NCBI GenBank assembly: GCA_039029455.1
Contig: JBCCGE010000043.1
Location: 1-26,275 of the forward strand
DNA: 26,275 bases
Reading direction: 5' to 3'
From: JBCCGE01 sp039029455
GTDB lineage: Bacteria; Pseudomonadota; Gammaproteobacteria; Arenicellales; Poriferihabitantaceae
Part shown: one piece after another, positions 7,530 through 15,207 of the stretch
Layout of the letters: each line of letters opens with the position of its first letter
Position numbering within the stretch: the first letter of the stretch is position 1
Translations under genes and position numbers: made by a program
Notes under the pieces: generated by a model
Database searches by the model: none
What the model saw: only the letters and a program-made list of their open reading frames with translations
Told to the model about the DNA's origin: nothing

Positions 7530-8903
7530 ATGACCGAAACAAAAGAGAACAAAATCCGGGCGACCACCTCATTCAGCACGATCAGTGATGCAATCGCTCA
7601 CTTTGCTGCAGCCCGAGACGTTGTGACGTCCGAAGAAAGTGCGGTACGTATTGCCCGACTTTCGGTTTTTGACTGGTGCGTCGTATCGGTTGCAGGCTGT
7701 CAGGAACCGGTAAGCCAGATGGTGAGGGAGATGGTTTTGGCTGAAGGCGGCACTGAGGATTCAACGGTCATTGGTCAAAAGCGCAAATTACCACCCCGAG
7801 CTGCTGCACTCGCCAATGGGACATCGTCCCACGCTCTGGATTACGACGATACCCACTTCGCTTATCTGGGGCACCCCAGTGTTGCCGTCTTACCCGCTGC
7901 GTTTGCTCTGGGAGAGAAGACTGGGTCGACTGGCGAGTCATTTTTGCAGGCCGCGTTGATCGGTTTGGAAACAGCGTGTCGAGTCGGCATGTGGCTTGGT
8001 CGTCAGCATCACCTTAAAGGGTTCCATTCAACGTCAACGGTGGGGTGTTTTGGCGCAGCAATGGCGTCGGCTTATCTGCTTCAGCTCAATGTGACAGAGG
8101 CTCACCATGCGCTTAGTTTGGCTGCCACCCGTGCTTCGGGACTTAAAGCGCAGTTCGGAACCATGGGGAAGCCGTATCACGCGGGGATGGCGGCAGCTAA
8201 CGGCGTTGAATCGGCACTGCTGGCAAAAGCAGGCTTTGAGGCGAAACTCGAAGCACTGGAATGTGATCAAGGATTTGCAGACACCCATAGTGGAGAATTT
8301 GTCGATGCATCCACGGTACTGAATGGACTTGGATCAAGATATATCTTCACAGATGTACTTCACAAGTATCACGCGTGTTGCCACGCAACTCATGCCGCGC
8401 TGGAGGCACTGATCGAAACGAGAGATGCACACAATCTGAAACCTGATGCAATTCGCACGATAGATATTGAGGTCAACCCGCGATATTTGCACGTCTGCAA
8501 TATTGAAGAGCCGAACACAGGACTGGAAGCCAAATTCAGCTACCGTCTATTGGCCGCAATGGTCCTTGCGCGGCGAGATACGGCATCTCTGGAGACATTC
8601 GCTGACGAAATCTGTGCCGACCCTGATCTTTTGGATCTTCGGGATCGCGTTTCGGTTTATCCGGAGCCCGCACTGTCTGACACAAGTGCCTGTGCTCGAA
8701 TAACGCTGACTTCAGGTTCTGTGCTTGAAGCCAGACACGACATTAGTGACCCGATGACGTACGGCGAACGCGAAGCCAGAGTGCGGACAAAGGCAGCAGC
8801 TATACTGGGTGAAGTTCGGGCAGACCAGTTGTGGCAATTAGTAGAGCACGCGAATCCATCATCTTTACTGGAGTGGATGCAGACGAATTTAAGGACGCCT
8901 TAA
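7530..8903 (+). CDS. MmgE/PrpD family protein
   Basis: A 457-residue member of the family that includes 2-methylcitrate dehydratase and cis-aconitate decarboxylase, enzymes that remove water or CO2 from tri- and dicarboxylic acids. Seen in the sequence: the LDYDDTHF...HP block (103-116), GFHSTSTVG (164-172, His166), GTMGKPYHAG (210-219, Lys214) and the HACCHATH segment (281-288), all in family order. Length is normal (450-490). The ATG at 7530 has only a weak purine stretch (TTAAGA) upstream. The divergent LysR and the CoA-dependent acid genes on the other side suggest it makes or isomerises the acid that the CoA-transferase activates. No prpB/prpC genes are present, so the methylcitrate cycle is unlikely. 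Confidence 0.85.
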   Translation: MTETKENKIRATTSFSTISDAIAHFAAARDVVTSEESAVRIARLSVFDWCVVSVAGCQEPVSQMVREMVLAEGGTEDSTVIGQKRKLPPRAAALANGTSSHALDYDDTHFAYLGHPSVAVLPAAFALGEKTGSTGESFLQAALIGLETACRVGMWLGRQHHLKGFHSTSTVGCFGAAMASAYLLQLNVTEAHHALSLAATRASGLKAQFGTMGKPYHAGMAAANGVESALLAKAGFEAKLEALECDQGFADTHSGEFVDASTVLNGLGSRYIFTDVLHKYHACCHATHAALEALIETRDAHNLKPDAIRTIDIEVNPRYLHVCNIEEPNTGLEAKFSYRLLAAMVLARRDTASLETFADEICADPDLLDLRDRVSVYPEPALSDTSACARITLTSGSVLEARHDISDPMTYGEREARVRTKAAAILGEVRADQLWQLVEHANPSSLLEWMQTNLRTP

Positions 8904-8913
8904 AGGAACACCG

Positions 8914-9440
8914 ATGAAGGCATATCAACCGAGACCAAAACACTTAGCTTTGTCGATTATCGCAGGGATACTGCGCGCGAAATGCCAATGGAAGCCGTTT
9001 CGGGTGAGCGTCTGGTACTGCGGAAATTTCGTAGACGATTGGTCATGCTTTTAATTTGGCAATCCTGGTCCGGTCCTTGCGCGCGCCAACTTCAGCGTCT
9101 GGGGAGCATCACCAAGCAAGGAGATCATCAAGCCCCCCGAATGTTGGCAATCGAAAGTGATCAGAGCAGACAACACTCGGCGGCATTTCAAAGGGAACAT
9201 GGGTCAAAACCAATTTTGATCAGCGATGCAGATCAGCGAATTGCCGATCTTTACTGTGTCCGTTATTGACCGACGAGAGTGACCACCGATTCTGAAGGCA
9301 TTGTAAACAACATCTACTTTGGAGTTTACCTCTCGTACAACAATAGTTCCGAAAGACACTGGTCCGTTCAGGGTTATCGAGTCGCTGGAAGTACAATCCA
9401 AATCCTGATATTAGTTGCGATCAAAAACCGTCGATATTAG
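8914..9440 (+). pseudogene. decayed AhpC/TSA-redoxin (TlpA-like) gene remnant
   Basis: A reading frame directly after the MmgE/PrpD stop shows redoxin features: WQSWSGPCARQLQRL, with only the second Cys of a C-x-x-C left, then REHGSKPILISDADQRIADLY and VRY. A TGA at 9267-9269 interrupts the point where the family has x-P-T. The same frame then resumes with PTRVTTDSEGIVNNIYFG, the expected next strand, and stays open to TAG at 9438. The only well-placed start (ATG at 8914, AAAGGA 7-12 nt upstream) is in another frame, so at least a frameshift and a nonsense change are needed to explain it. Alternatives are a divergent short redoxin starting at 8976 or 8982, or sequencing error. It is probably an old second gene of the MmgE/PrpD transcript. 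Confidence 0.45.
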
Positions 9441-9480
9441 ATACGCAAACGGCAGAACATCAACAATCTCCCACCACAAA

Positions 9481-9508
9481 AATCTGGTCGGTTCTGACGG
9501 ATTTTTTT
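9481..9508 (+). terminator. possible terminator after redoxin remnant
   Basis: AATC and GTC (9481-9484, 9487-9489) can pair with GAC and GATT (9496-9498, 9500-9503), leaving small internal bulges and a GGTTCT loop. A run of seven T follows (9502-9508). The stem is weak, but the position fits the end of a plus-strand transcript from the MmgE/PrpD gene. The stress-protein gene converges on it from the right. Confidence 0.3.
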
Positions 9509-9916
9509 CTATCGAACAACCAGGACTGAGCACGTTGCATGTCGCACGACTTTGGCCGCCGTTGAACCCAGAAAATAGTCCTGAAGATCAGGTTGGTGTG
9601 AAGCAACGATTATCAATTCGGAGCTCTTTTCGTCTGCAACTTCAAGAATTGTCTTGTAGGGGTGACCCACTCGAACTTCTACATCCACATCTATACTTGC
9701 GGATTCAGAAAGAGCTTTCAATTTCTCTGAAGCAGACTGCACAGATTTATCAAGAATTCCGCGCGGCAGCTCTACTGCAGCCCATCTTGGAATGTCTTCC
9801 ACCACATTAAGCAGAGTAATCTTTGAACCAGGACCACTTGCAGAAGCATGCTCAATCAGATTATCGATATTCTTGACGTGGCCCAGGTCAACTGGAATAA
9901 GTATTGATTTATACAA
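9509..9916 (-). CDS. universal stress protein, UspF/UspG-like
   Basis: A 135-residue single-domain Usp of the Rossmann-like fold. It begins YKSILIPVDLG, has the internal NVVEDIP segment, and ends IIVASHQPDLQDYFLGSTAAKVVRHA-type sequence followed by SVLVVR. The SHxPD...YxLGS form of the nucleotide loop is that of the E. coli UspF/UspG group rather than the GSHGRTG form of UspA. The start is a TTG at 9916, supported by a strong AAGGAGA about 10 nt upstream; no ATG lies nearby. The protein probably acts in the cytoplasm under stress or energy limitation. It is a single gene, convergent with the redoxin remnant. Confidence 0.9.
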   Translation of the reverse strand: MYKSILIPVDLGHVKNIDNLIEHASASGPGSKITLLNVVEDIPRWAAVELPRGILDKSVQSASEKLKALSESASIDVDVEVRVGHPYKTILEVADEKSSELIIVASHQPDLQDYFLGSTAAKVVRHATCSVLVVR

Positions 9917-10502
9917 AGGTATTTCTCCTTCAATTCGTTATGGTTGAACATTAAGCGCCTGTCAGTGTGGCCGCATTTACCCTTGAATGTCAATTTGTGC
10001 ATAAAACAGAGTGTTTTTGGTGTGATTTGCTTCATTTTCAACCAAAAAAGAACGATTCAGTGCTGATAGCAATTATGAAAATTCAAATTGAAACGAGGCA
10101 TTCCATAAAGGAAAAAAGTAACTAAGAGATGTGAAGGATAAATGCTCTCGTGCGAAGAATCTGCCAAAACCTGCCGCCGGAGACCAACTTGGCAAAAAGT
10201 TGGTTTTTTGCGTCTTCGTAATGTGATTCTCTAAGTAAAACGGCAGGATTTGACAACAGAGAATCTGCGGCGGTTTCTGGAGACAGTTATCACGCGTCTT
10301 GCCAGTGAAAACCCCTCGTTTTGCGACCTGCCAACCATCGATGTAGCGATCAAGACTGAAGAGCATCTCAGAGAGTCAAACAATCTGTCGCATGTCGAGT
10401 AATAGCTGAGTCAGGACCTGGGCTGGCGACACATCCAGATACTTTTTAAGCGTTTGGCACAACTGGCAACATCGAGCCTGCTAGCCGGCTGCCAACAAAG
10501 AT
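9917..10502. other. 586-bp gene-poor region with decayed plus-strand reading frame
   Basis: No intact gene is convincing here. On the plus strand, 10235-10402 reads as 55 protein-like codons (...TTENLRRFLETVITRLASEN...) ending at TAA. The same frame continues after TAA-TAG as LSQDLGWRHIQILFKRLAQL, so a decayed gene is possible; no family was recognised. A second hairpin, GATTCTCT (10225-10232) with AGAGAATC (10258-10265), lies just after the terminator described separately. The stretch AACCTGCCG (10169-10177) is almost repeated in inverse at 10241-10249. A minus-strand frame at 10073-10366 (97 codons) has no recognisable features. The left part (9917-10070) is the leader of the stress-protein gene. 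Confidence 0.3.
10184..10209 (+). terminator. rho-independent terminator hairpin
   Basis: CCAACTT (10184-10190) and AAGTTGG (10197-10203) form a perfect 7-bp stem with a GGCAAA loop, directly followed by six T (10204-10209). Only the plus strand has the T-run at the right end. The oddity is that no intact plus-strand gene lies upstream; the nearest gene, usp, is on the minus strand. It may terminate a small RNA, antisense reading through from the left, or a lost gene. Confidence 0.6.
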
Positions 10503-11525
10503 CTATGCCGCTAAATTTGTTGCCGCAGCATCGAGATTGGCCATACAGCGTGCGGTATCCAGCATTCGGTTGGAGAACCCCCACTCGTTGTCGTACCAAC
10601 TTAAAACCCGAACGAAATTTTTATTCTGGACTCGTGTCTCGTCAGCGGCAACGATTGAGGAAAGAGGATTGTGATTAAAGTCTGAACTCACTAGCGGAAG
10701 GGTGGAAACTCCCAAAACACCCTCCATAATGCTTTCCGACGCATTGGTTAGCAGTGAATTTATTTCCTCAACGCTGGTGTTTCGTTCGGACTCGAAACAT
10801 AAATCAACCACTGACACATTTGGCGTTGGCACACGAATTGCTGATCCATCGAGTCGACCATTCAGTTCCGGTAATACCAGACCAATCGATCGAGCGGCAC
10901 CTGTCGACGTAGGTATGATTGACATCGCTGCGGCGCGAGCACGGTAGGGATCGCTATGATGCGTGTCGAGCAATGGTTGATCGCCGGTATAGCTGTGAAT
11001 GGTTGTCATGTATCCCTTGGCGATTCCAACTTTCTGATGCAATACACTGACAATCGGCGCCAGGCAGTTGGTGGTACAAGAACCGTTCGAAACGACCGTG
11101 TCTTCTCTGGAGAGCGAGTTGTGATTGACCCCGAAGACTATGGTTTTATCCGATCCGGCAGATGGCGCAGATATCAGCACCCTTCGAGAGCCGTTTTTAA
11201 AATGGAGGGAGGCCTGATCAAAATTTGTAAATCTTCCGGTGCATTCCATCACAATATCTACATCTTCCCAGTGCAGCGCAGCTGGGTCCGCCTCTGACGT
11301 CACGCGAATAGGACGATCGTTTAACAAGATAACGTCCTCACTGACGGCAACGGTTGCATTTAGCCGGCCGTGAACACTGTCGAATTCGAGGAGATGGGCC
11401 TGCATCTCTATCGGTGAAAGATCATTTATTGCAACAACGTTTATGTCACCTGCACCCGAGTCCACCAGCGCTCTTAAAATATTGCGCCCTATTCTTCCAA
11501 ATCCGTTAATTGCTATGGTTGTCAT
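10503..11525 (-). CDS. gap: NAD-dependent glyceraldehyde-3-phosphate dehydrogenase, type I
   Basis: A 340-residue GAPDH that oxidises and phosphorylates glyceraldehyde-3-phosphate in glycolysis. It has the Rossmann start INGFGRIGRN (6-15) and Asp35 in AINDLSP, which marks NAD rather than NADP preference. The catalytic Cys150 lies in SCTTNC and its partner His177 in TTIHSYTGDQ. The C-terminal block WYDNEWGFSNRM is also complete. The ATG at 11525 is the family start; an in-frame ATG at 11555 would add ten unrelated residues and has no ribosome site, whereas GCAGGG lies about 9 nt upstream of 11525. It is 116 bp downstream of the HexR-like gene on the same strand and has its own promoter with a palindromic operator. 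Regulation of gap by HexR is known in several Gammaproteobacteria. Confidence 0.95.
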   Translation of the reverse strand: MTTIAINGFGRIGRNILRALVDSGAGDINVVAINDLSPIEMQAHLLEFDSVHGRLNATVAVSEDVILLNDRPIRVTSEADPAALHWEDVDIVMECTGRFTNFDQASLHFKNGSRRVLISAPSAGSDKTIVFGVNHNSLSREDTVVSNGSCTTNCLAPIVSVLHQKVGIAKGYMTTIHSYTGDQPLLDTHHSDPYRARAAAMSIIPTSTGAARSIGLVLPELNGRLDGSAIRVPTPNVSVVDLCFESERNTSVEEINSLLTNASESIMEGVLGVSTLPLVSSDFNHNPLSSIVAADETRVQNKNFVRVLSWYDNEWGFSNRMLDTARCMANLDAAATNLAA

Positions 11526-11589
11526 CGTTCTGCCCTGCTTTAAATAATGAAACATTATTACTAAATAAATATGTTAATTTGACCTAATA

Positions 11590-11609
11590 TGTAATTATTT
11601 TACATTATA
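11590..11609 (-). promoter_or_regulatory. gap promoter -10 box overlapped by HexR-like operator
   Basis: On the minus strand a perfect TATAAT lies at 11609-11604, with no strong -35 (weak TTCCTC 16 nt upstream). Immediately downstream, over the expected transcription start, is the 15-base palindrome TGTAATTATTTTACA (11590-11604), with arms TGTAA and TTACA. This closely resembles the published HexR motif of Gammaproteobacteria (TGTA-AT-rich-TACA). The site is 65 bp upstream of the gap start and next to a HexR-like gene. Repressor sitting on +1 would block gap until released, for HexR by 2-keto-3-deoxy-6-phosphogluconate. Confidence 0.6.
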
Positions 11610-11641
11610 CGTCCAAAGAATGAAAGAGGAACCGAGTTAAA

Positions 11642-12481
11642 TCAGGCCTTTGACTGAAACTTGAAATCTATCGCACGGCGTGCTTTTTTGATCCTGTCAA
11701 TAGCCGGTTTGCCGCCACGAGCCGCAACACCCACCGCAATAATGTCCAGTACCACCATTTGTGCAAGGCGAGATTTCAGGGGCGAGAACGTGTCGTTGTC
11801 CTCAGATACTTCGAGTGTCACTGAACAGTCGGAAATCTCAGAGATATCAGAATTTACCGAAGTGATCGCCAAAATTTTGGCCCCTGACTTGCGCGCAATT
11901 CCCAAAGTGTGAATCAGATCCCTGTTTTGACCCGAGGCTGAGATCGCGATCACCAACGAGGATTTATCCAACAGCGCAGCAGCAGCATGCTGAATGTGAG
12001 GGTCGGAGTATGCGACGACAGGTTTACCCAATCGAAAGAATTTCAGTTGGGCATCTTCGGCGACGACGCCGGATCCACCGGAACCATAGAACTCTGCGCG
12101 ACTGCAGCTGTTATACAACCGAATAGCACTTTCAATCGAATCTGTGTCCAGTTGTTGCTTGACATGAATCAGTGATGCCACAGCTGAATCAATGATCTTT
12201 GCTGACAGCGTAGAGACATCGTCTTCCTTGGTTAAGTGCTGGAAAAAAAACGTGTCATGATTCCCAAGACTCTTTGCAAGTTCTACCTTAAATTCCTGAA
12301 ACCCGCTGGTGCCCAGGGTTCGACAGAATCGAACCACTGTGGGCTCACTGACTCCCGCTCTTTCCGCCAGTGATTGAATCGAAGTACTCACAGCGGCATC
12401 GACATTATTGAGTATTGTCTCGGCAACGAGGCGCTCTGATCTGCTGAGCAGCGGGAGTTTGGTTTTTATTCGATGGATCAT
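11642..12481 (-). CDS. hexR: RpiR/HexR family transcriptional regulator
   Basis: A 279-residue regulator. An N-terminal RpiR helix-turn-helix domain (about 1-75; SRSERLVAETIL, then IQSLAERAGVSEPTVVRFCRTLG) is followed by a SIS sugar-phosphate-binding domain (about 115-255; GSGGSG at 133-138 and ISASGQNRDLI at 180-190). The start at 12481 (MIHRIKTKLP) matches the family. An ATG at 12601 would add 40 residues with no family resemblance; neither start has a clear ribosome site. It lies upstream of gap on the same strand and is divergent from glk, both typical HexR targets, and a HexR-like operator precedes gap. The symbol is an inference from this context; other RpiR members share the fold. Confidence 0.8.
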   Translation of the reverse strand: MIHRIKTKLPLLSRSERLVAETILNNVDAAVSTSIQSLAERAGVSEPTVVRFCRTLGTSGFQEFKVELAKSLGNHDTFFFQHLTKEDDVSTLSAKIIDSAVASLIHVKQQLDTDSIESAIRLYNSCSRAEFYGSGGSGVVAEDAQLKFFRLGKPVVAYSDPHIQHAAAALLDKSSLVIAISASGQNRDLIHTLGIARKSGAKILAITSVNSDISEISDCSVTLEVSEDNDTFSPLKSRLAQMVVLDIIAVGVAARGGKPAIDRIKKARRAIDFKFQSKA

Positions 12482-12952
12482 AAACGTTTGCTTTAAACCA
12501 GTTGATGGCGCTTTCTTGTTGCAAATACTGTTTTTGATTGTAAAGTCCGAAGATAGCAGAAGAACGCACGTTCTCTTCCAAACTGGCATGGCCACTGACA
12601 TTGGCGCTGTTCAGACAATTTGGTGATGAATCAGACCCGCCTTAGTATCTCTCACTGGAGATTCGAACACAGAAAATTTCTTGATCGCACCACAGCCTAT
12701 GGGTTGTGGAATCGAAACATTGCACAGGTAACGGAATCTCCAATTGCACTGAATACGTTTCGGACTCCGTTCAATTCCTCAAGCACCACTCTATCAGAGG
12801 TTCTCGCAAACAGACCGGTTAGTTGCAGACGATGTGCCAAAGTGTATCAGTCAGCTGATTCACGGCAATGATAGACTCAAAGCTACATGCTCACAGCTGA
12901 GCTTCAGCAGCTCATTAATTTTCCATGCAATCTGGCGACAGGTCTTTAATCA
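12482..12952. other. 471-bp divergent gap between hexR-like gene and glk
   Basis: This interval should hold promoters for both divergent genes, but no convincing -35/-10 pair and no full TGTAA-N5-TTACA site were found; only a half-site TGTAA occurs (near 12540). A small hairpin GCTCA-CAGC-TGAGC (12889-12902) and the palindrome TCAGCTGA (around 12851) lie shortly before glk. Open frames of 60-80 codons in this stretch have no protein-like features. Confidence 0.4.
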
Positions 12953-13891
12953 ATGTCGATACTACTCGCTGACGTCGGGGGTACCAACATTCGCACGGCA
13001 TGGACCGACGATTGTGAATCCGTAAAAGACGCATCAAAATCTCCTGCCAGTCGTTATCGTGACCTGATCCACGCATTGAGTTCCAGATGCGAATTGGACA
13101 ACATAAGTCCGGAAAGCGCAGTCGTCGCGGTCGCCGGACCTGTGCGCGGAGACACGATAACGTTTACAAACAGAGACTGGACGTTTTCACAACGCGACTT
13201 AAAAGACGCCCTCGGACTGCGGGAGCTTCTGGTCGTTAATGATTTTTCCGCAGTGGCACTGTCGCTGCCAACTTGGCACGCCGAGGACATTGACTGCATT
13301 AAACACGGTGCGACCCTGCCAAACAACCCATTGCTTGCTCTGGGGCCGGGAACCGGACTGGGCGTTGCGGCAATCGTGCGAAGGGGTAACCACTGGATAC
13401 CAATAGCCGGTGAAGGAGGCCATTGTCTGGCGAACGTACGTGACTTGATTCCCGCAGCCGCCGAAAGGCGATTGAATCAGGAGGGTCAGCTAACCTGGGA
13501 GTCCATGCTTTCGGGTCCTGGCATCAGAAACCTGCACTCAGCACTGCACAGTCCACAGAAGAACCTTCCACCCGAGGAAATTGTTGGTCTGGCAATTGTT
13601 GGAGACACCGACGCCATATCCACACTTCATTTTTTCTCGGCGTTGCTCGGTCGCAGAGCCGCAGATGCCGCACTGCTTTTTGGTGCTTGGGGAGGTGTAT
13701 TTATTGCAGGGGACATCGTGAAAGCTATGGGCGCACAGTTTGACCGCGCCGCCTTTATCAAAGCATTTTCAGCCAACAAAAACGAATTTCTGAATGACGT
13801 GCCTGTGGGTCTGCTAAAGGCCGAATATCCTGCTTTAAAAGGGCTGGCGCAGGCTGCCGGAACACTGGAACAAGAGACCCACCAGAGCTAA
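12953..13891 (+). CDS. glk: glucokinase
   Basis: A 312-residue cytoplasmic kinase of the bacterial glucokinase family (not ROK) that phosphorylates glucose with ATP. Motifs are DVGGTN (7-12, phosphate 1), VNDFSAVAL (95-103, with Asp97 as the catalytic base), GPGTGLG (131-137), GEGGH (153-157, sugar contact) and the adenosine-side GGVFIAGDI. Length is normal (about 320). The ATG at 12953 has only a weak AGG about 10 nt upstream. It is the only plus-strand gene of the right half and runs tail-to-tail into xylA, overlapping its 3' end by four bases. Its closeness to the HexR-like gene suggests shared control, although no operator was found here. Confidence 0.93.
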   Translation: MSILLADVGGTNIRTAWTDDCESVKDASKSPASRYRDLIHALSSRCELDNISPESAVVAVAGPVRGDTITFTNRDWTFSQRDLKDALGLRELLVVNDFSAVALSLPTWHAEDIDCIKHGATLPNNPLLALGPGTGLGVAAIVRRGNHWIPIAGEGGHCLANVRDLIPAAAERRLNQEGQLTWESMLSGPGIRNLHSALHSPQKNLPPEEIVGLAIVGDTDAISTLHFFSALLGRRAADAALLFGAWGGVFIAGDIVKAMGAQFDRAAFIKAFSANKNEFLNDVPVGLLKAEYPALKGLAQAAGTLEQETHQS

Positions 13892-15207
13892 ACGAAACGG
13901 TTCACAATATTCTCGAGAATTTCCTGCTGTCCGGAACGCGGCGCGGGATCAATTTCCGCTGTTTCCACATACTCAGCAAGTCGTTCAAGAGAGTAGCCGC
14001 CTTCCAACATTTTTTTCGCCTCTTCACCGTCCCAGTCACGATATCGAAGCGCCAACGCCCGTTCAAGCTCTCCGTCTTCCATCATGGCCACGGCCGCCTT
14101 AAACCCACGTGCACAGACGTCCATTGCTCCGACGTGCCCGGCAAGAAGGTCCTGCGGATCAAGGGACTGTCTTCGAAGCTTTGCGTCAAAGTTTGTACCA
14201 CCAGTATCAAAACCGCCTGCCTTTAGTATCTGGTAGTACGCCAACGCAACTTCGGGAGTATTGTTAGGAAACTGATCGGTATCCCAACCAGACTGGTAGT
14301 CGTTTCGGTTCATATCAATGGACCCAAAAACTCCCAGAGCTGTCGCCATAGCCAACTCGTGCTCAAAGGAATGACCGGCAAGAACTGCGTGACCCTGCTC
14401 GATGTTTACTTTGACTTCATTTTCAAGTCCATGGCGCTTCAGAAATCCCCAGACAGTCGCCACATCGAAGTCATATTGATGTTTTGTCGGTTCCTGAGGC
14501 TTTGGTTCAACCAGAATAGTCCCCGAGAAACCGATCTTGTATTTGTACTCAACCACAAGATTAAGCATCCGACCCATTTGCTGATCTTCGCGATGCAGAT
14601 TTGTATTGAGCAAGGTTTCGTAGCCTTCCCTGCCGCCCCACAAAACATAGTTGGCACCGTTCAGCCTGTGGGTAAGATCCATACATGACTTTATGGTCGC
14701 ACCTGCATAAGCGAAAACATCAGGGTCCGGATTCGTTGACGCCCCGGACATAAAACGCCGGTGAGAAAAAAGATTCGCCGTCCCCCAGAGCAAACCGACG
14801 CCGGTATCGGACATCTTTTGCTCAAAAATATCGCCAATCCGATTCAGATTGGCGACACTTTCAGCGTAACTTTTGCCTTCCGGCCTGACATCTGCATCAT
14901 GAAAGCAGAAGTACGGCACACCCAGCGCCGCAAACATTTCGAAAGCAACGTCAGCTTTCAATTTTGCCGCTTCCAATTCATCTTTCATCCTATCCGGGAA
15001 CCATGGACGATCGAATGTCTGACCGCCGAAAGGATCACCGCCAGGCCAGGCAAATGAATGCCAGTAAGCACAAGCAAATCGCAGGTGCTCCTCCATTCTT
15101 TTCCCGAGAACCACCTCGTCTGGATCATAATGCCGGAATGCCAACACGCTGTCGCTTTCGGCACCCTCATAGTGAATCTTTTCAACGGGGAAAAACTGTG
15201 TACTCAT
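13888..15207 (-). CDS. xylA: xylose isomerase
   Basis: A 439-residue class II xylose isomerase that converts D-xylose to D-xylulose (and glucose to fructose) with two divalent metals. It shows FHDADVRPEG with His103 and Asp106, VLWGGREGYE, VEPKPQEPTKHQYDFD with Glu234 and Lys236, NIE (Glu270) with His273, GWDTDQFP and NFDAKLRR. Residue 272 is Gly where E-x-N-H is usual, a small oddity beside the metal ligands. The start at 15207 is preceded by AAGGAG at the right distance and forms an ATGA overlap with the xylB stop. An open frame extends upstream to 15450, but it only reads xylB in another frame. It is the last gene of the sugar operon, converging on glk with no terminator between. Confidence 0.96.
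   Translation of the reverse strand: MSTQFFPVEKIHYEGAESDSVLAFRHYDPDEVVLGKRMEEHLRFACAYWHSFAWPGGDPFGGQTFDRPWFPDRMKDELEAAKLKADVAFEMFAALGVPYFCFHDADVRPEGKSYAESVANLNRIGDIFEQKMSDTGVGLLWGTANLFSHRRFMSGASTNPDPDVFAYAGATIKSCMDLTHRLNGANYVLWGGREGYETLLNTNLHREDQQMGRMLNLVVEYKYKIGFSGTILVEPKPQEPTKHQYDFDVATVWGFLKRHGLENEVKVNIEQGHAVLAGHSFEHELAMATALGVFGSIDMNRNDYQSGWDTDQFPNNTPEVALAYYQILKAGGFDTGGTNFDAKLRRQSLDPQDLLAGHVGAMDVCARGFKAAVAMMEDGELERALALRYRDWDGEEAKKMLEGGYSLERLAEYVETAEIDPAPRSGQQEILENIVNRFV

Noticed and set aside
7530..8903. cis-Aconitate decarboxylase (itaconate synthesis)
   Set aside because: MmgE/PrpD members share the same conserved residues across several reactions, so this specific role cannot be supported from sequence alone.
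10073..10366. 97-codon minus-strand open frame in the gap between usp and gap
   Set aside because: No ribosome site, no recognised features, and it overlaps a terminator hairpin. The opposite strand reads more like protein.
12482..12601. 40-codon extension of the RpiR/HexR regulator
   Set aside because: The added residues show no family resemblance and the upstream ATG has no ribosome site.
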